Positions 7,691-17,265 are shown, counted from the stretch's first letter. The stretch: DNA of 64,000 bases from QHXM01 sp963697975 (GCA_963697975.1 OY969111.1:2418001-2482000); one strand, 5' to 3'. A program made the numbers and translations. The notes: a model not told the origin generated them from the letters alone.

Positions 7691-9748
7691 ATGAGTGCGA
7701 CTCCCCGGCAGGAAAAGAACACCACTACAGACCTGGATCAACTTTGCATCAACACGATTCGCGCGCTCTCGCTTGACGCCGTGCAAAAGGCCGAGTCGGG
7801 CCATCCGGGTCTGCCTCTGGGCTGTGCGCCGCTGGCTTACGTGCTGTGGACTCGCTTTCTGCGCCACAATCCAAAAAATCCTAAGTGGGCGAACCGCGAC
7901 CGCTTTCTGCTCTCCGCCGGTCATGGCTCGATGCTTCTTTACTCGCTCCTTCATCTGACGGGCTACGACTTGCCGCTCGAAGAGCTGCAACGCTTTCGCC
8001 AGTACGGGTCGAAGACCGCCGGTCACCCGGAGAACGTTTTGACGCCCGGTTGTGAGATCACGACCGGCCCGCTCGGACAGGGTTTCGCCAACGGCGTCGG
8101 CATGGCGATGGGCGCGGCGCATCTCGGCGCTAAGTTCAACCAGCCGGAGTTTCCACTGATTGACCACTACGTTTACTCAATCGTCTCCGACGGCGATTTG
8201 ATGGAAGGCGTAGCGAGCGAAGCCGCCTCGCTCGCGGGTCATTTGAAACTCGGCAAACTGATTTATCTTTACGACGACAACCACGTCACCATCGAAGGCT
8301 TCACCGATCTGGCCTTCACCGAAAATGTGCCCCAGCGTTTCGCAGCCTACGGCTGGCACACCCTCACGGTTGAAGACGGTAACGATCTTGATGCGATTGA
8401 GAGCGCGATTCGTGAGGCGCAAGGCGAGACGACGCGCCCGTCGCTCATCTCCGTCAAGACGACCATCGGCTACGGGATGCCGACCGCCGGAACGCGCAAA
8501 GCTCACTCGGACGCTCCCGGTGAAGAAGCCGTGCGCGAGACCAAGCGACACTTGGGCTGGCCTGAAGACAAAGTTTTTTATATCCCCGACGAAGCGATGG
8601 CGCATTTTCGTGAAGCGATTGAGCGCGGCGCAGGGCAGGAAGAGGAATGGAACACGCTCGTCGAAAAGTTTGAGCAAGAGCATGGAGATTTAGCGAACGC
8701 GTGGCGCGCGACGATGAGCGGCGACTTGCCCGAAGGCTGGGAAGCGCACTTGCCTTCGTTTGAGAATGCGAAGCCGATGGCGACGCGCGCCGCCAGTGGC
8801 GAAGTCATCAACGCGCTTGCGCCCCACATGCCGATGCTGATTGGCGGCTCGGCTGATCTGGGCGTCTCGAACAACACGGACATCAAGGACGGCGGAAGCT
8901 TTCAAGCTGGCGCTTACGAAGGCCGCATCCTGCATTTCGGCGTGCGCGAGCACGCGATGGGTTCGACAATGACGGGCATCAGCTTGAACGGCGGCCTTAT
9001 TCCCTTCGGCGGCACGTTCATGTGCTTCTCCGATTACATGAAGCCCGCCATACGGCTTGCGGCGCTCTCGGAAGTTCAGGTCATCTACGTCTTCACGCAC
9101 GATTCCATAGGGCTTGGCGAAGACGGGCCGACGCATCAACCCATAGAACATCTGGCGGGACTGCGCGCCATCCCGCATCTCTACGTCATCCGCCCCGCCG
9201 ACCCGCACGAGACGCGCGAAGCCTGGCGCATCGCCATCTCGCGTCGTAAAGCTCCGACGGCGCTCGCGCTCACGCGCCAGAAAGTTCCGGTGCTTGACCA
9301 GACGCGCTACAACTCAGCCGAAGGAACGCAACGCGGCGCATACATTCTCGCCGAAGCCGAAAGCGCAAACACAGAGGCAGAGGAAACGAACAAGCATGAG
9401 ACGCCCGCGCTCATCCTCATCGCCACCGGCTCGGAAGTCTCGCTCGCGTTGGAAGCACGCGAGGCATTGCAGAAGGAAGGAACGGCGACGCGCGTTGTCT
9501 CCATGCCCTGCTGGGAATTGTTTGAAGAACAACCGGAAGATTATCGCGAGCGTGTTCTGCCGCCCGCCGTCACCGCTCGTTTATCAATCGAAGCGGGCGC
9601 GCGTCTTGGATGGGACAGGTACGTTGGCCCGCAGGGCGATTGCATCTCGATTGATCGCTTCGGAGCATCTGCCCCCGGCGACGTGGCGCTGCGCGAGCTT
9701 GGCTTCAACGTCGAGAACGTCCTGAAGCACGCGCGAGCGCTCCTTTAA
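7691..9748 (+). CDS. tkt: Transketolase
   Basis: Transketolase moves two-carbon ketol units between sugar phosphates in the pentose phosphate pathway, using thiamine diphosphate and Mg. The 685-residue protein has full length: N-terminal GHPGLPLGCAPLAYVLW, the GHGS segment, the ThDP/Mg motif GDGDLMEGVASEAASLAGH...DDNHV near residues 160-200, the pyrimidine-domain FGVREHAMGS near 420, and GEDGPTHQPIEHLAGLR near 475. GTGAGGA lies 10 nt before ATG 7691. It follows the sugar kinase and is probably co-expressed with it. A Glu/Thr-rich insertion (AEAESANTEAEETNKHE) near 560 is unusual but in frame. Confidence 0.97.
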   Translation: MSATPRQEKNTTTDLDQLCINTIRALSLDAVQKAESGHPGLPLGCAPLAYVLWTRFLRHNPKNPKWANRDRFLLSAGHGSMLLYSLLHLTGYDLPLEELQRFRQYGSKTAGHPENVLTPGCEITTGPLGQGFANGVGMAMGAAHLGAKFNQPEFPLIDHYVYSIVSDGDLMEGVASEAASLAGHLKLGKLIYLYDDNHVTIEGFTDLAFTENVPQRFAAYGWHTLTVEDGNDLDAIESAIREAQGETTRPSLISVKTTIGYGMPTAGTRKAHSDAPGEEAVRETKRHLGWPEDKVFYIPDEAMAHFREAIERGAGQEEEWNTLVEKFEQEHGDLANAWRATMSGDLPEGWEAHLPSFENAKPMATRAASGEVINALAPHMPMLIGGSADLGVSNNTDIKDGGSFQAGAYEGRILHFGVREHAMGSTMTGISLNGGLIPFGGTFMCFSDYMKPAIRLAALSEVQVIYVFTHDSIGLGEDGPTHQPIEHLAGLRAIPHLYVIRPADPHETREAWRIAISRRKAPTALALTRQKVPVLDQTRYNSAEGTQRGAYILAEAESANTEAEETNKHETPALILIATGSEVSLALEAREALQKEGTATRVVSMPCWELFEEQPEDYRERVLPPAVTARLSIEAGARLGWDRYVGPQGDCISIDRFGASAPGDVALRELGFNVENVLKHARALL

Positions 9749-9803
9749 GACGCACTGACCGGAAGCGCTCGTGCCGTTCTTGCTGTGCTGAAAAGGTAAA
9801 GCA

Positions 9804-9929
9804 ATGCTTCTCTTCATCATCGTCGCCGTCATCGCCACCATCATCGTCATGGGTGCGTACCAATTGCTCATTCAGAAATACTACTGGGGGCCGAAAGGGC
9901 CGCCGAAGAAGAACGATAAAAATAAATAG
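9804..9929 (+). CDS. Small single-pass membrane protein, 41 aa
   Basis: An ORF of 41 codons with AAAAGG 8 nt before ATG 9804. Residues 2-22 are a strongly hydrophobic segment (LLFIIVAVIATIIVM) followed by a short basic, proline-containing tail (WGPKGPPKKNDKNK). This is a classic small membrane protein layout. It lies 55 bp after transketolase on the same strand. No family is recognised. Confidence 0.6.
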   Translation: MLLFIIVAVIATIIVMGAYQLLIQKYYWGPKGPPKKNDKNK

Positions 9930-9976
9930 TAACTGGTCAACAATCGCGGCTGTGCCGTTATCACTGGCAACCTGGA

Positions 9977-10963
9977 TTATTTACCAACTACTCGAAGCGC
10001 GCCCGGCAGCAAACGAAACTCGGCGGGCGTGTGGCCGCGCACGTTGCCGTCGGCTTCGACGAGCAAAGCGTCTTCCGGCTTATCTGTTTCCACGCGGACA
10101 TGCGTTGCTTTGACGAGGCGGACGCGTTCGTTGGCTAGATGCTCGCCGCGACGGATGCGCGGCAACTCGCGCAGGATGGTGGCGCGCGTCAGGTCGTGCG
10201 ATAGCAGGAGATCAAGCAGGCCATCATTGTTGAGTGCGTCGGGCGCAAACATCATCCCGCCGCCCGCATAGATTCCGTTAGCGACGGCTAATAGATTAGT
10301 CCGACCTTCAAATACTTCCTTTTCATCAATGTGGACGCGCACCGGTCTTTCGCGCCACGCGGCGAGCGCCCCGCAAGCAGCCGAAACGAAGCGCGCCTCG
10401 CCCGGCAGTCGCCTCATCACGCTGCCCTGCGAGGCCACGCGCGCCGCGACCTCCGCGCCGAGGCCAATGGTTGCCACGTTGAGACAGATGAAATCCTGCT
10501 CGCCATGCTCCACCCGCCCGTGAATCACATCCACCACGCGCGCCGCCACGCTCATATCATCCCGGCGACAATAGGCGATGAAATGCGCGAGCCACGTTTC
10601 CAGAGGCTCGCGCCTGCCTGCCAGCCCGCGCGCGAAATCATCGCCCGTCCCGGCTGGCAGAATGGCGAGCGCGGCGTTCGAGTTGATGGGCGAAGGAAGA
10701 TGAGAAGAGGCATCATTGTCTTCGTCTTTGAACTCGAAGAATCCAGACGCCGCTTCGCTCAATGTGCCGTCGCCGCCGACGACCGCGACGATGCCGTAAC
10801 CTTTGCGGAGAGCGGCTCGCGTCCTCTCGGTCGCATCGCCCGCGTACGCCGTCTCATGAGCGTCAAAGCTGATGTGGGCTTGTGTGAGCGCACTCTTGAT
10901 CTTCGGCCACGCGTGGCGTGCGCGTGCGGAGGCCGGATTGATAATAACAAGCGTGCGAGTCAT
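9977..10963 (-). CDS. Diacylglycerol/sphingosine-type lipid kinase
   Basis: A soluble lipid kinase of the DagK/YegS/LCB5 family, expected to phosphorylate a lipid alcohol with ATP. The 328-residue product begins MTRTLVIINPASARARHAWP and has the nucleotide-binding VVGGDGTLSEAASG (61-74) and a later LPAGTGDDFARGL, both family hallmarks; the C-terminal beta domain with GLLDLLL and VRVETDKPEDALLVEADGN follows. ATG 10963 is chosen over 11002 because the family begins at TLVIINP and the extra residues would come from the repeat at 10976-11086. Diverges from the quinone oxidoreductase gene. Confidence 0.9.
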   Translation of the reverse strand: MTRTLVIINPASARARHAWPKIKSALTQAHISFDAHETAYAGDATERTRAALRKGYGIVAVVGGDGTLSEAASGFFEFKDEDNDASSHLPSPINSNAALAILPAGTGDDFARGLAGRREPLETWLAHFIAYCRRDDMSVAARVVDVIHGRVEHGEQDFICLNVATIGLGAEVAARVASQGSVMRRLPGEARFVSAACGALAAWRERPVRVHIDEKEVFEGRTNLLAVANGIYAGGGMMFAPDALNNDGLLDLLLSHDLTRATILRELPRIRRGEHLANERVRLVKATHVRVETDKPEDALLVEADGNVRGHTPAEFRLLPGALRVVGK

Positions 10964-10975
10964 GTGTTCATCATT

Positions 10976-11086
10976 CGTAGGACAGACATTCCTGTCTGTC
11001 AAGCGTGCGCCAGCACGCTCATAGTTTTCGTTAACAGATTATTCGCGCTCTCGCGCTCAATGACAGGCAGGAATGCCTGTCCTACG
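10976..11086. repeat. Palindrome with nested hairpins
   Basis: Outer arms CGTAGGACAGACATTCCTGT and its imperfect complement ending CCTGTCCTACG, with an inner GACAG...CTGTC hairpin, GCGTGC...GCACGC and GCGCTCTCGCGC. Sits between divergent genes. Confidence 0.75.
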
Positions 11087-11134
11087 GATTTGATGTTAAG
11101 CTGATTGTATCCCTGAACTAAGGAGTCTTGGATA

Positions 11135-12148
11135 ATGGCGTCTCAAAAGATGCGTGCGGTTGTCATCGTTTCTCATGGCGGCGTTGAAGGACTTGAGGTG
11201 CGCGAGGTCGAGCGCCCCGATGAGGCGAGCGCCGACCGTGTGCTGGTGCATGTGCGCGCGGCGGCGTTGAATCGCGCGGACGTTCTTCAGCGCAGGGGTC
11301 TCTATCCGGCTCCGCCCGGAGCGCCTCAGGACATTCCGGGACTTGAGTTCGCGGGCGAGATCGAACAAACGGGAAACGAGGTTCGCTCTCTGCGTGTAGG
11401 GCAGCGCGTCTTCGGCATCACGGCTGGCGGCGCGCAGGCTGAATACTTGCTCGTGCCGGAGAGCGCGCTGGTCGAAATTCCATCCAATCTGGACTGGGCC
11501 GAGGCGGCAGCCGTGCCGGAAGCATTCATCACGGCCCACGATGCGCTCTTTACACAGGCGGGTCTTGAGATGGGCGAGCGCGTGCTGGTTCACGCCGCAG
11601 GGTCAGGCGTCGGGCTGGCTGCCATCCAACTCGGACGCACCTGCGGCGCAACCGTCTTCGGCACGTCGCGCACAGCAGAAAAACTCGAAAGAGCGCGGGG
11701 CTTCGGTCTTGACGAAGCTGTTGCGGTGGGCAACGACCCAAAGATTTTTGCTGATGCTGTGCGTGAATGGACGAATGGCGCGGGTGTCGAAGTTATTCTG
11801 GACCTCGTTGGCGGCTCATATCTTGCGGCCAATCTGGAGGCGCTGGCGAGGCGAGGGCGGCTGATGCTCGTCGGGACGACAGGAGGAGGAAGCGCGGCGC
11901 TCAATTTCGGCGTTGTGCTGGGGAAGAGACTGCGAATCACCGGGACTGTCCTGCGCGCACGCTCCGTCGAAGAGAAAGCACGCGCGACGCGGCGCTTCGC
12001 GGCTCACGTCGTCCCGCTCCTCGCGCGTGAGACTGTTCGTCCCGTGATTGATAAAGTTTACAGCATGGATGAAGTTCGCGAGGCGCACCAGCGTATGGAA
12101 TCCAACGAGAGCTTCGGTAAAATCGTGTTGAAGGTTGCCAGCGAGTAG
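11135..12148 (+). CDS. Zinc-type medium-chain dehydrogenase, quinone oxidoreductase (PIG3-like)
   Basis: An NAD(P)H-dependent quinone oxidoreductase of the medium-chain dehydrogenase/reductase superfamily. The 337 residues show the N-terminal GroES-like fold (VHVRAAALNRADVLQRRGLYP, PGLEFAGEI) and a Rossmann domain with VHAAGSGVGLAAIQLG and LDLVGG. AALNRADxLQRxG is the fingerprint of the PIG3/qor branch, whose members lack the catalytic zinc. ATG 11135 has AAGGAG about 14 nt upstream. No pathway can be deduced from the neighbours. Confidence 0.92.
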   Translation: MASQKMRAVVIVSHGGVEGLEVREVERPDEASADRVLVHVRAAALNRADVLQRRGLYPAPPGAPQDIPGLEFAGEIEQTGNEVRSLRVGQRVFGITAGGAQAEYLLVPESALVEIPSNLDWAEAAAVPEAFITAHDALFTQAGLEMGERVLVHAAGSGVGLAAIQLGRTCGATVFGTSRTAEKLERARGFGLDEAVAVGNDPKIFADAVREWTNGAGVEVILDLVGGSYLAANLEALARRGRLMLVGTTGGGSAALNFGVVLGKRLRITGTVLRARSVEEKARATRRFAAHVVPLLARETVRPVIDKVYSMDEVREAHQRMESNESFGKIVLKVASE

Positions 12149-12176
12149 ACAGCGCAATCGCAGATCATCATCTGGA

Positions 12177-12428
12177 AATGGCGTTGCGACACAGCGCAAC
12201 GCCATTTCACCTGGACGCAACGCCATTACGTCGCAGTGTAATGACGTTACGTTGCGGTGTAATGGCATTACGTCGTGGTGTAATGGCGTTCCGTCGTGTG
12301 GTAATGGCGTTACCATGACTGGTAATCGAGTTACCACGCGTGGGAACAGCGTTACCTGACGACGGAATGACGTGCGCGGGCATGGGAACGTCATGCGGGC
12401 AGGCGGGAATGACGTTTCTTGCCATGAT
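12177..12428. repeat. Twelve-unit, 21-bp-period tandem array
   Basis: Twelve units of exactly 21 bp, no insertion or deletion between them. Each begins AAT or AAC and has the core AATGGCGTTACGTCG, in which AATGGCGTT and AACGCCATT are complementary, so successive units can pair. Units diverge in sequence but keep register. The array fills the gap between qor and the aminopeptidase gene. Plus-frame translation hits TGA at 12357-12359; a minus-strand frame stays open for nearly 11 units but lacks a ribosome site. Coding status undecided, more likely non-coding. Confidence 0.85.
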
Positions 12429-12470
12429 TATGATGTTCGGAGTCAAGTTTTCAGCAAAACGAGGCGATAA

Positions 12471-15146
12471 ATGATTTTACGAGTGCTTTTCACGATTATG
12501 CTGCTCGCGTCAGCCTGCACCGTGATTTACGGGGTGGAAGAATCGAGCGCCGATCCGCAGCCGGGCGTGGCGCGCGACCTCGCGCGTTTTCGTGCCGCGC
12601 ATTACAGCAACGTGCGCTACGGGCTGAAGGTTGAACTCACGCCGGGCGCTGAGATGATGAAAGGCTCGGAGGAGATTCGCGTCACGCTCGATGGCACGGC
12701 GGGCGAACTCGTCCTCGACTGGCGAACAGCACAGGCAAAAGAAGGACAGGCGCGGGCGCGGGCGTGGGACATCGAAGTCAACGGGCGCGAAGCCAAAGAT
12801 GCTCGTCAGGTTAATGATCACATCCTGATTCCGGGCGCGTATCTCGTCAAAGGCGAGAACGTCGTGCGTCTTAAGTTCGAGTCTCCCATCTCAACCTCGG
12901 GCAGCGCCGTGACGCGCTACGTGGATCGTGAGGACAAGTCCGAATACATCTACACGCTCTTTGTGCCGTCGGATGCCAGCACAGCTTTTCCCTGCTTTGA
13001 CCAACCGGATTTGAAGGCTCGTTTTCAACTGGAAGTCACTGCGCCGGAAACATGGAAAGTCATCACGAATACTCATCCGAAGGAAGAACACCTCAGATTC
13101 ATAGGAACAGATGAGAAACCATCCGACAAAGAGACGATGCGCGTTCTGTTCCATGAGACGCAGCCGCTCAGCACCTATCTCTTCGCCTTTGCTGCCGGGC
13201 CGTTCACGGAATTCAATGATGAGACTTCAAAGATTCCGATGCGCCTCTACGTTCGTCAATCGAAAGCCGAAAGAGCGCGCAAAGAGTTAGCGGAAGTCTT
13301 TCGTCTTCACCGAGAGTGCCTCGCGTTTCTCGCCGCTTACTTCGATTTCAAATATCCGTTTCCGAAGTACGACATCGTCATCGTTCCCGAATTCGCTTAC
13401 GGCGGGATGGAACATGCGGGCGCAACCTTCCTGCGCGAAGAGCGCGTCTTGTTTCCGACAGACCCGACGGCGAACGACTTTGCAGCGCGCGCCGAATTGA
13501 TCTGTCACGAAGCCGCGCATCAATGGTTCGGCGATCTGGTCACGATGCGCTGGTTCGACGACCTCTGGCTCAAAGAGGGCTTTGCGACCTTTATGGCTTA
13601 CAAGGCGATTGAGAAGGTTCTGCCGCAGCAAAGCGCGTGGAAAGTTTTCTATCAGCGCACGAAGCCCGGCGCATACACGACTGACGTGACGAAGGGCACG
13701 ACTCCCATCTTTCAGGAAATCCCGAACCTCTCGGCAGCGAAATCCGCTTACGGCAACATCGTCTATTTGAAAGCTCCCTCGATGCTCAAGCAGGCAGAGT
13801 TCTTTCTCGGCACGGATAAGTTTCAGCAGGGCGTGCGCGCGCTGGTCAAAGACCACGCTTTCGCTAACGCCGAATGGGCTGATCTCGTCGGAGCGTTTGA
13901 GCGAAGCTCCGGCAGAAAATTGGACGACTGGGCTGCGGCGTGGGTCAGGCGTCGCGGGCTGGCAACGGTGCGCGCTCACTGGAGCGCGAATCGCGCGGGA
14001 CGTATCAATCGCTTCACACTCGCTCAAACCGATGTCCTCGGCGAGCATGGCGCCTGGCCGATGCGCCTGAAGCTCCTGCTCGCTTATGAGAAGTCGCCGC
14101 CTGAGATGTTGACGGTGATGCTGGATGGTATGGGAGAGACGAATGTTAAGCAGGCGATAGGCCGTCGTCGCCCGTCATATGTTTTCGCCAACTACGAAGA
14201 TTATGGTTACGGTCTGTTCCTGCTCGACGAGCAGAGCCGTGCCTACGTTCTCGAACATCTGGGAACTGTGCGCGACGATTTCCTGCGCGCGCTGTTGTGG
14301 GGCACGCTCTGGGACAGCGTGCGTGAAGCAGAGCTTGCGCCTGCGGATTACATAGAGCTGGCGATTAAGCTCATCCCGCAGGAGCGCGACGAAGTGACGG
14401 CGCAGGGCATCCTGAGCCGCGTGTCGGCGGCATTCAATCGTTATCTTTCGGACGCGCAGCGCCAGCAGCTTGCACCGCGTCTGGAACAAATGCTCGCCGC
14501 CCGGATGATGAGTGCGGAAACTCCGGGCCTGCGGATTACCAACTTTCGCGCTTTCCAGTCTATCGCGTTGACCGGCGAGGCACGCGAGACGCTCAGGAAA
14601 ATACTGCGCGATGAATTGAAAATTCCCGGCATGCAGCTTCGCTCGCGTGACCGTTTCGACATCGTCACGGCGCTGCTCACACGCGATGACCAAAATGCGC
14701 CCGCGCTGCTCGAAGCTCAAAGCAAGATGGATACGACCGATGACGGGAGGCGTTACGCTTACGCGGCTGGCGTGGCGTTAAAGCGTGCGGAGACCAAGAA
14801 AAAATATTTCGACGCCTACGTTAATGATTCAAAGCTCGCCGAAAGCTGGATCGAAGCGAGCGTTGGTCCGTTCAATGCGATTCAGCAATCGGAATTGACC
14901 TTGCCCTATCTCGATGCGGCGCTTCTTGAATTGCCTCGCTTAAAACGCACGCGCAAGATATTTTTCGTCAACGGCTGGCTCGCCGCCTTCATCGGCGGGC
15001 AGTGCAGCGAGCGAGCGCACGGGGTCGTGCAGAACTTCCTCCAACGCGAGCAGACGCTTGACCGCGACCTCAAGCTCAAAGTACTGGAAGTTGCGGACGG
15101 ACTCGAACGTTGTGTAAACATAAGAAAGCGATACGCGCCGGAATAA
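12471..15146 (+). CDS. Secreted M1-family aminopeptidase
   Basis: A gluzincin metallopeptidase that removes N-terminal residues from peptides, probably in the periplasm. The 891-residue protein starts with a signal peptide (MILRVLFTIMLLASACTVIYG; the Cys at residue 16 might be lipidated). The substrate-binding exopeptidase motif is GGMEHAGATF (canonical GxMEN, with His for Asn, a variant found in this family), and the zinc site is HEAAH with the third ligand in WLKEG: H346, H350, E369. The C-terminal 400 residues are the helical domain of aminopeptidase N. It is followed after 4 bp by the cardiolipin synthase gene, so the two are probably co-translated. Confidence 0.95.
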   Translation: MILRVLFTIMLLASACTVIYGVEESSADPQPGVARDLARFRAAHYSNVRYGLKVELTPGAEMMKGSEEIRVTLDGTAGELVLDWRTAQAKEGQARARAWDIEVNGREAKDARQVNDHILIPGAYLVKGENVVRLKFESPISTSGSAVTRYVDREDKSEYIYTLFVPSDASTAFPCFDQPDLKARFQLEVTAPETWKVITNTHPKEEHLRFIGTDEKPSDKETMRVLFHETQPLSTYLFAFAAGPFTEFNDETSKIPMRLYVRQSKAERARKELAEVFRLHRECLAFLAAYFDFKYPFPKYDIVIVPEFAYGGMEHAGATFLREERVLFPTDPTANDFAARAELICHEAAHQWFGDLVTMRWFDDLWLKEGFATFMAYKAIEKVLPQQSAWKVFYQRTKPGAYTTDVTKGTTPIFQEIPNLSAAKSAYGNIVYLKAPSMLKQAEFFLGTDKFQQGVRALVKDHAFANAEWADLVGAFERSSGRKLDDWAAAWVRRRGLATVRAHWSANRAGRINRFTLAQTDVLGEHGAWPMRLKLLLAYEKSPPEMLTVMLDGMGETNVKQAIGRRRPSYVFANYEDYGYGLFLLDEQSRAYVLEHLGTVRDDFLRALLWGTLWDSVREAELAPADYIELAIKLIPQERDEVTAQGILSRVSAAFNRYLSDAQRQQLAPRLEQMLAARMMSAETPGLRITNFRAFQSIALTGEARETLRKILRDELKIPGMQLRSRDRFDIVTALLTRDDQNAPALLEAQSKMDTTDDGRRYAYAAGVALKRAETKKKYFDAYVNDSKLAESWIEASVGPFNAIQQSELTLPYLDAALLELPRLKRTRKIFFVNGWLAAFIGGQCSERAHGVVQNFLQREQTLDRDLKLKVLEVADGLERCVNIRKRYAPE

Positions 15147-15150
15147 CTCT

Positions 15151-16431
15151 ATGGACTCAACCGCATTTCTCGTCATCGCCATCATCGGGATCGCCTTGCT
15201 GGGCTTTATGCTCTTCCTCGCATTGTTCGAGCCGGGTCTGGCCTACAAAATCTCCTCGCCGACGACCGAGCCGCTTGAATCCGAAGATTTCCTCTGCGTG
15301 CTCGAAGCAATCACCGACTCGAAGATTCATCGTCATGGCCGCGTGGAGGTCCTGACCAACGGCGAAGTCTTCTACGAAGCGGAACTGGAAGCGATTCGTA
15401 ACGCGAAGGAGAGCATCAACATAGAGGCTTACATCTTTCAGAAAGGTGAACTCACCAAAAAATTTGTCGAAGCGTTGACGGAGCGAGCGCGTCAGGGAGT
15501 TAAGGTTCGGATGGTGATTGATGCCATCGGTAGTTTTGCGACATGGGAGAGTTATTTCGCGGAGTTGCGCGCGGCGGGCGGGCGCGTCTGCTGGTATCAC
15601 CCGCTGCGCCTTTTTACGCTGGCGCGCTTCAATAATCGCACGCACCGCGAGATCATCGTCGTTGACGGGCGCGTCGGCTTCATCGGCGGCGCAGGTTTCG
15701 CAGACCACTGGTACAAAGGTCAGGGCAAGAACCCGCGCTGGCGCGACACTATGTTCCGCATTGAAGGCGAGATGGTGACGAGCATTCAAGCCGGGTTTAT
15801 CGAAAACTGGCTCGAAGCCTCAGGCGAGATTCTCACGGAGAGAAACTATTTTCCGTCAAATGAAATCGAAAATCGGATGGACGCCCTAGTCGTTGACAGT
15901 TCTCCTTCGACCGGCGGCTCAACCCGCGCGCGCATTCTCTATCAAACGATGCTGGCCTCCGCGCAGAAGACCATCCACATCACCACACCATACTTTCTAC
16001 CTGATAGAAGCGCGCGGGCTGAGATGTTGTGCGCCATCCGCGAACGCAATGTCGAGATCAAGATCATCGTCCCCGGCAAGCATAGCGACCATCTTCTGAC
16101 GCGCCGCTCATCCCGTCGTCTCTTCGGCGATCTCTTGAAAGCCGGAGCGAAGATTTACGAATACGAGAAGGCGATGATTCATGCCAAGACGATGATGATA
16201 GACGAGCTGTGGAGCGTGGTCGGCTCAACCAACTTCGACAATCGCTCGTTCGGCTTAAATGACGAGATCAATCTCGCGGCGCGAGATACTGAATTAGCGG
16301 CGCGACTCGCAGAAGACTTCGCAACTGACCTGGCCGCGAGCCACGAAGTCTCTTACGAAGAATGGCAACACCGCTCCATCTTCGAGCGCATGCACGAATG
16401 GCTCGGCTGGGTGCTGGAACGTCAGCAATGA
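15151..16431 (+). CDS. Phospholipase D-type cardiolipin synthase (ClsB-like)
   Basis: A membrane-anchored PLD-superfamily enzyme predicted to make cardiolipin from phosphatidylglycerol or phosphatidylethanolamine. One N-terminal membrane segment (residues 5-30) precedes two PLD domains. The second HKD motif is intact: H344, K346, D351 (HAKTMMID). The first reads HREIIVVD (H165, E167, D172), with Glu where Lys is expected. It starts 4 bp after the aminopeptidase stop, and an EEP-family gene follows; E. coli clsB likewise sits beside the EEP gene ybhP, which supports the ClsB assignment. 426 residues is a usual length. Confidence 0.85.
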   Translation: MDSTAFLVIAIIGIALLGFMLFLALFEPGLAYKISSPTTEPLESEDFLCVLEAITDSKIHRHGRVEVLTNGEVFYEAELEAIRNAKESINIEAYIFQKGELTKKFVEALTERARQGVKVRMVIDAIGSFATWESYFAELRAAGGRVCWYHPLRLFTLARFNNRTHREIIVVDGRVGFIGGAGFADHWYKGQGKNPRWRDTMFRIEGEMVTSIQAGFIENWLEASGEILTERNYFPSNEIENRMDALVVDSSPSTGGSTRARILYQTMLASAQKTIHITTPYFLPDRSARAEMLCAIRERNVEIKIIVPGKHSDHLLTRRSSRRLFGDLLKAGAKIYEYEKAMIHAKTMMIDELWSVVGSTNFDNRSFGLNDEINLAARDTELAARLAEDFATDLAASHEVSYEEWQHRSIFERMHEWLGWVLERQQ

Positions 16432-16512
16432 AGTGGTCAGTGGTCGGTGGTCAGTTAAAGACAAGACGCTATCTGTTTTTGCTGTTCACTGACCACTGAC
16501 CACTGACCACTC
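16432..16512. repeat. Imperfect palindrome, GTGGTCA family B copy 1
   Basis: AGTGGTCAGTGGTCGGTGGT on the left, CACTGACCACTGACCACTGA on the right, around an AT-rich centre. Fills the whole gap between the ClsB stop and the EEP start. Other copies: 24898-24992, 27601-27669, 41475-41583. Confidence 0.9.
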
Positions 16513-16514
16513 TT

Positions 16515-17264
16515 ATGCGTATCGTCACCTACAACGTACACAAGTGTCGCGGAATGGACAGGCGCGAGCATCCGGCGCGCATCGTGGAGGTCTTGCGCGA
16601 GACTGAGGCCGACATCATCGCGCTTCAGGAGGTCTTGAGCATCGAAGGCTCTGCGCGCGAGCGTCATCAGGCACGCTTCCTGGCCGAAGAGTTGGAGATG
16701 AATTATCACATCGGCGAGAACCGCAGGCTTCACGGCGGAGCTTACGGCAACGTCATCTTGAGCCGTCTGCCCGTTAGCACCGCGCATAATTACGACATCA
16801 CATGGAGCGGGCGCGAACGGCGTGGGTGTCTCCGCGCGGACTTAGCCGTTAAGGCAGGCGGGAGAGAAAGGCTGCTCCACGTCTTCAACATTCATCTCGG
16901 CACGGCATTCATCGAGCGCCGCCATCAGGCGCGGAAGCTCGTCAGCCCTGAGATATTGAATGATAAGAAACTGGAAGGAGCGCGCGTCGCGCTCGGAGAC
17001 TTTAACGAGTGGACGCGCGGGCTGGCCTCGCATCTCTTAGGCACTCATCTACAGAGCGCAGATGTTCGCCATCATCTCAAACGCGCCAGAACCTATCCGG
17101 GCGTGCTGCCGTTCCTGCATCTCGACCACGTCTACTACGACAACGCCCTCGAACTCAAACGCCTGACCCTCCACAAAAGCCGCACCGCGCTCATCGCCTC
17201 CGATCACCTTCCGCTGGTCGCAGACTTTCAGTTCAAGGAAAAGGGCACCGACTCTGAAATGTAA
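16515..17264 (+). CDS. Endonuclease/exonuclease/phosphatase-family protein (YbhP-like)
   Basis: A metal-dependent phosphoesterase of the EEP superfamily, 249 residues. MRIVTYNVHKCRGMD at the N-terminus, ALQEV with the metal-binding Glu near residue 41, NIHLG near 128, GDFNEW near 160 and SDHLPL near 238 are the catalytic motifs in order. With no signal peptide it is cytosolic. Coupling to a cardiolipin synthase suggests a phospholipid-related substrate, as proposed for YbhP. The ATG directly abuts the palindrome and no Shine-Dalgarno is visible. Confidence 0.88.
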   Translation: MRIVTYNVHKCRGMDRREHPARIVEVLRETEADIIALQEVLSIEGSARERHQARFLAEELEMNYHIGENRRLHGGAYGNVILSRLPVSTAHNYDITWSGRERRGCLRADLAVKAGGRERLLHVFNIHLGTAFIERRHQARKLVSPEILNDKKLEGARVALGDFNEWTRGLASHLLGTHLQSADVRHHLKRARTYPGVLPFLHLDHVYYDNALELKRLTLHKSRTALIASDHLPLVADFQFKEKGTDSEM

Positions 17265-17265
17265 C

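Noticed and set aside
12177..12428. Possible CRISPR array
   Set aside because: Units are contiguous and degenerate without unique spacers, and there are no cas genes.
12207..12446. Minus-strand ORF of heptapeptide units across the 21-bp array
   Set aside because: Any frame through a 21-bp array gives heptapeptides; there is no ribosome site and no matching family, so it is not called as a gene.
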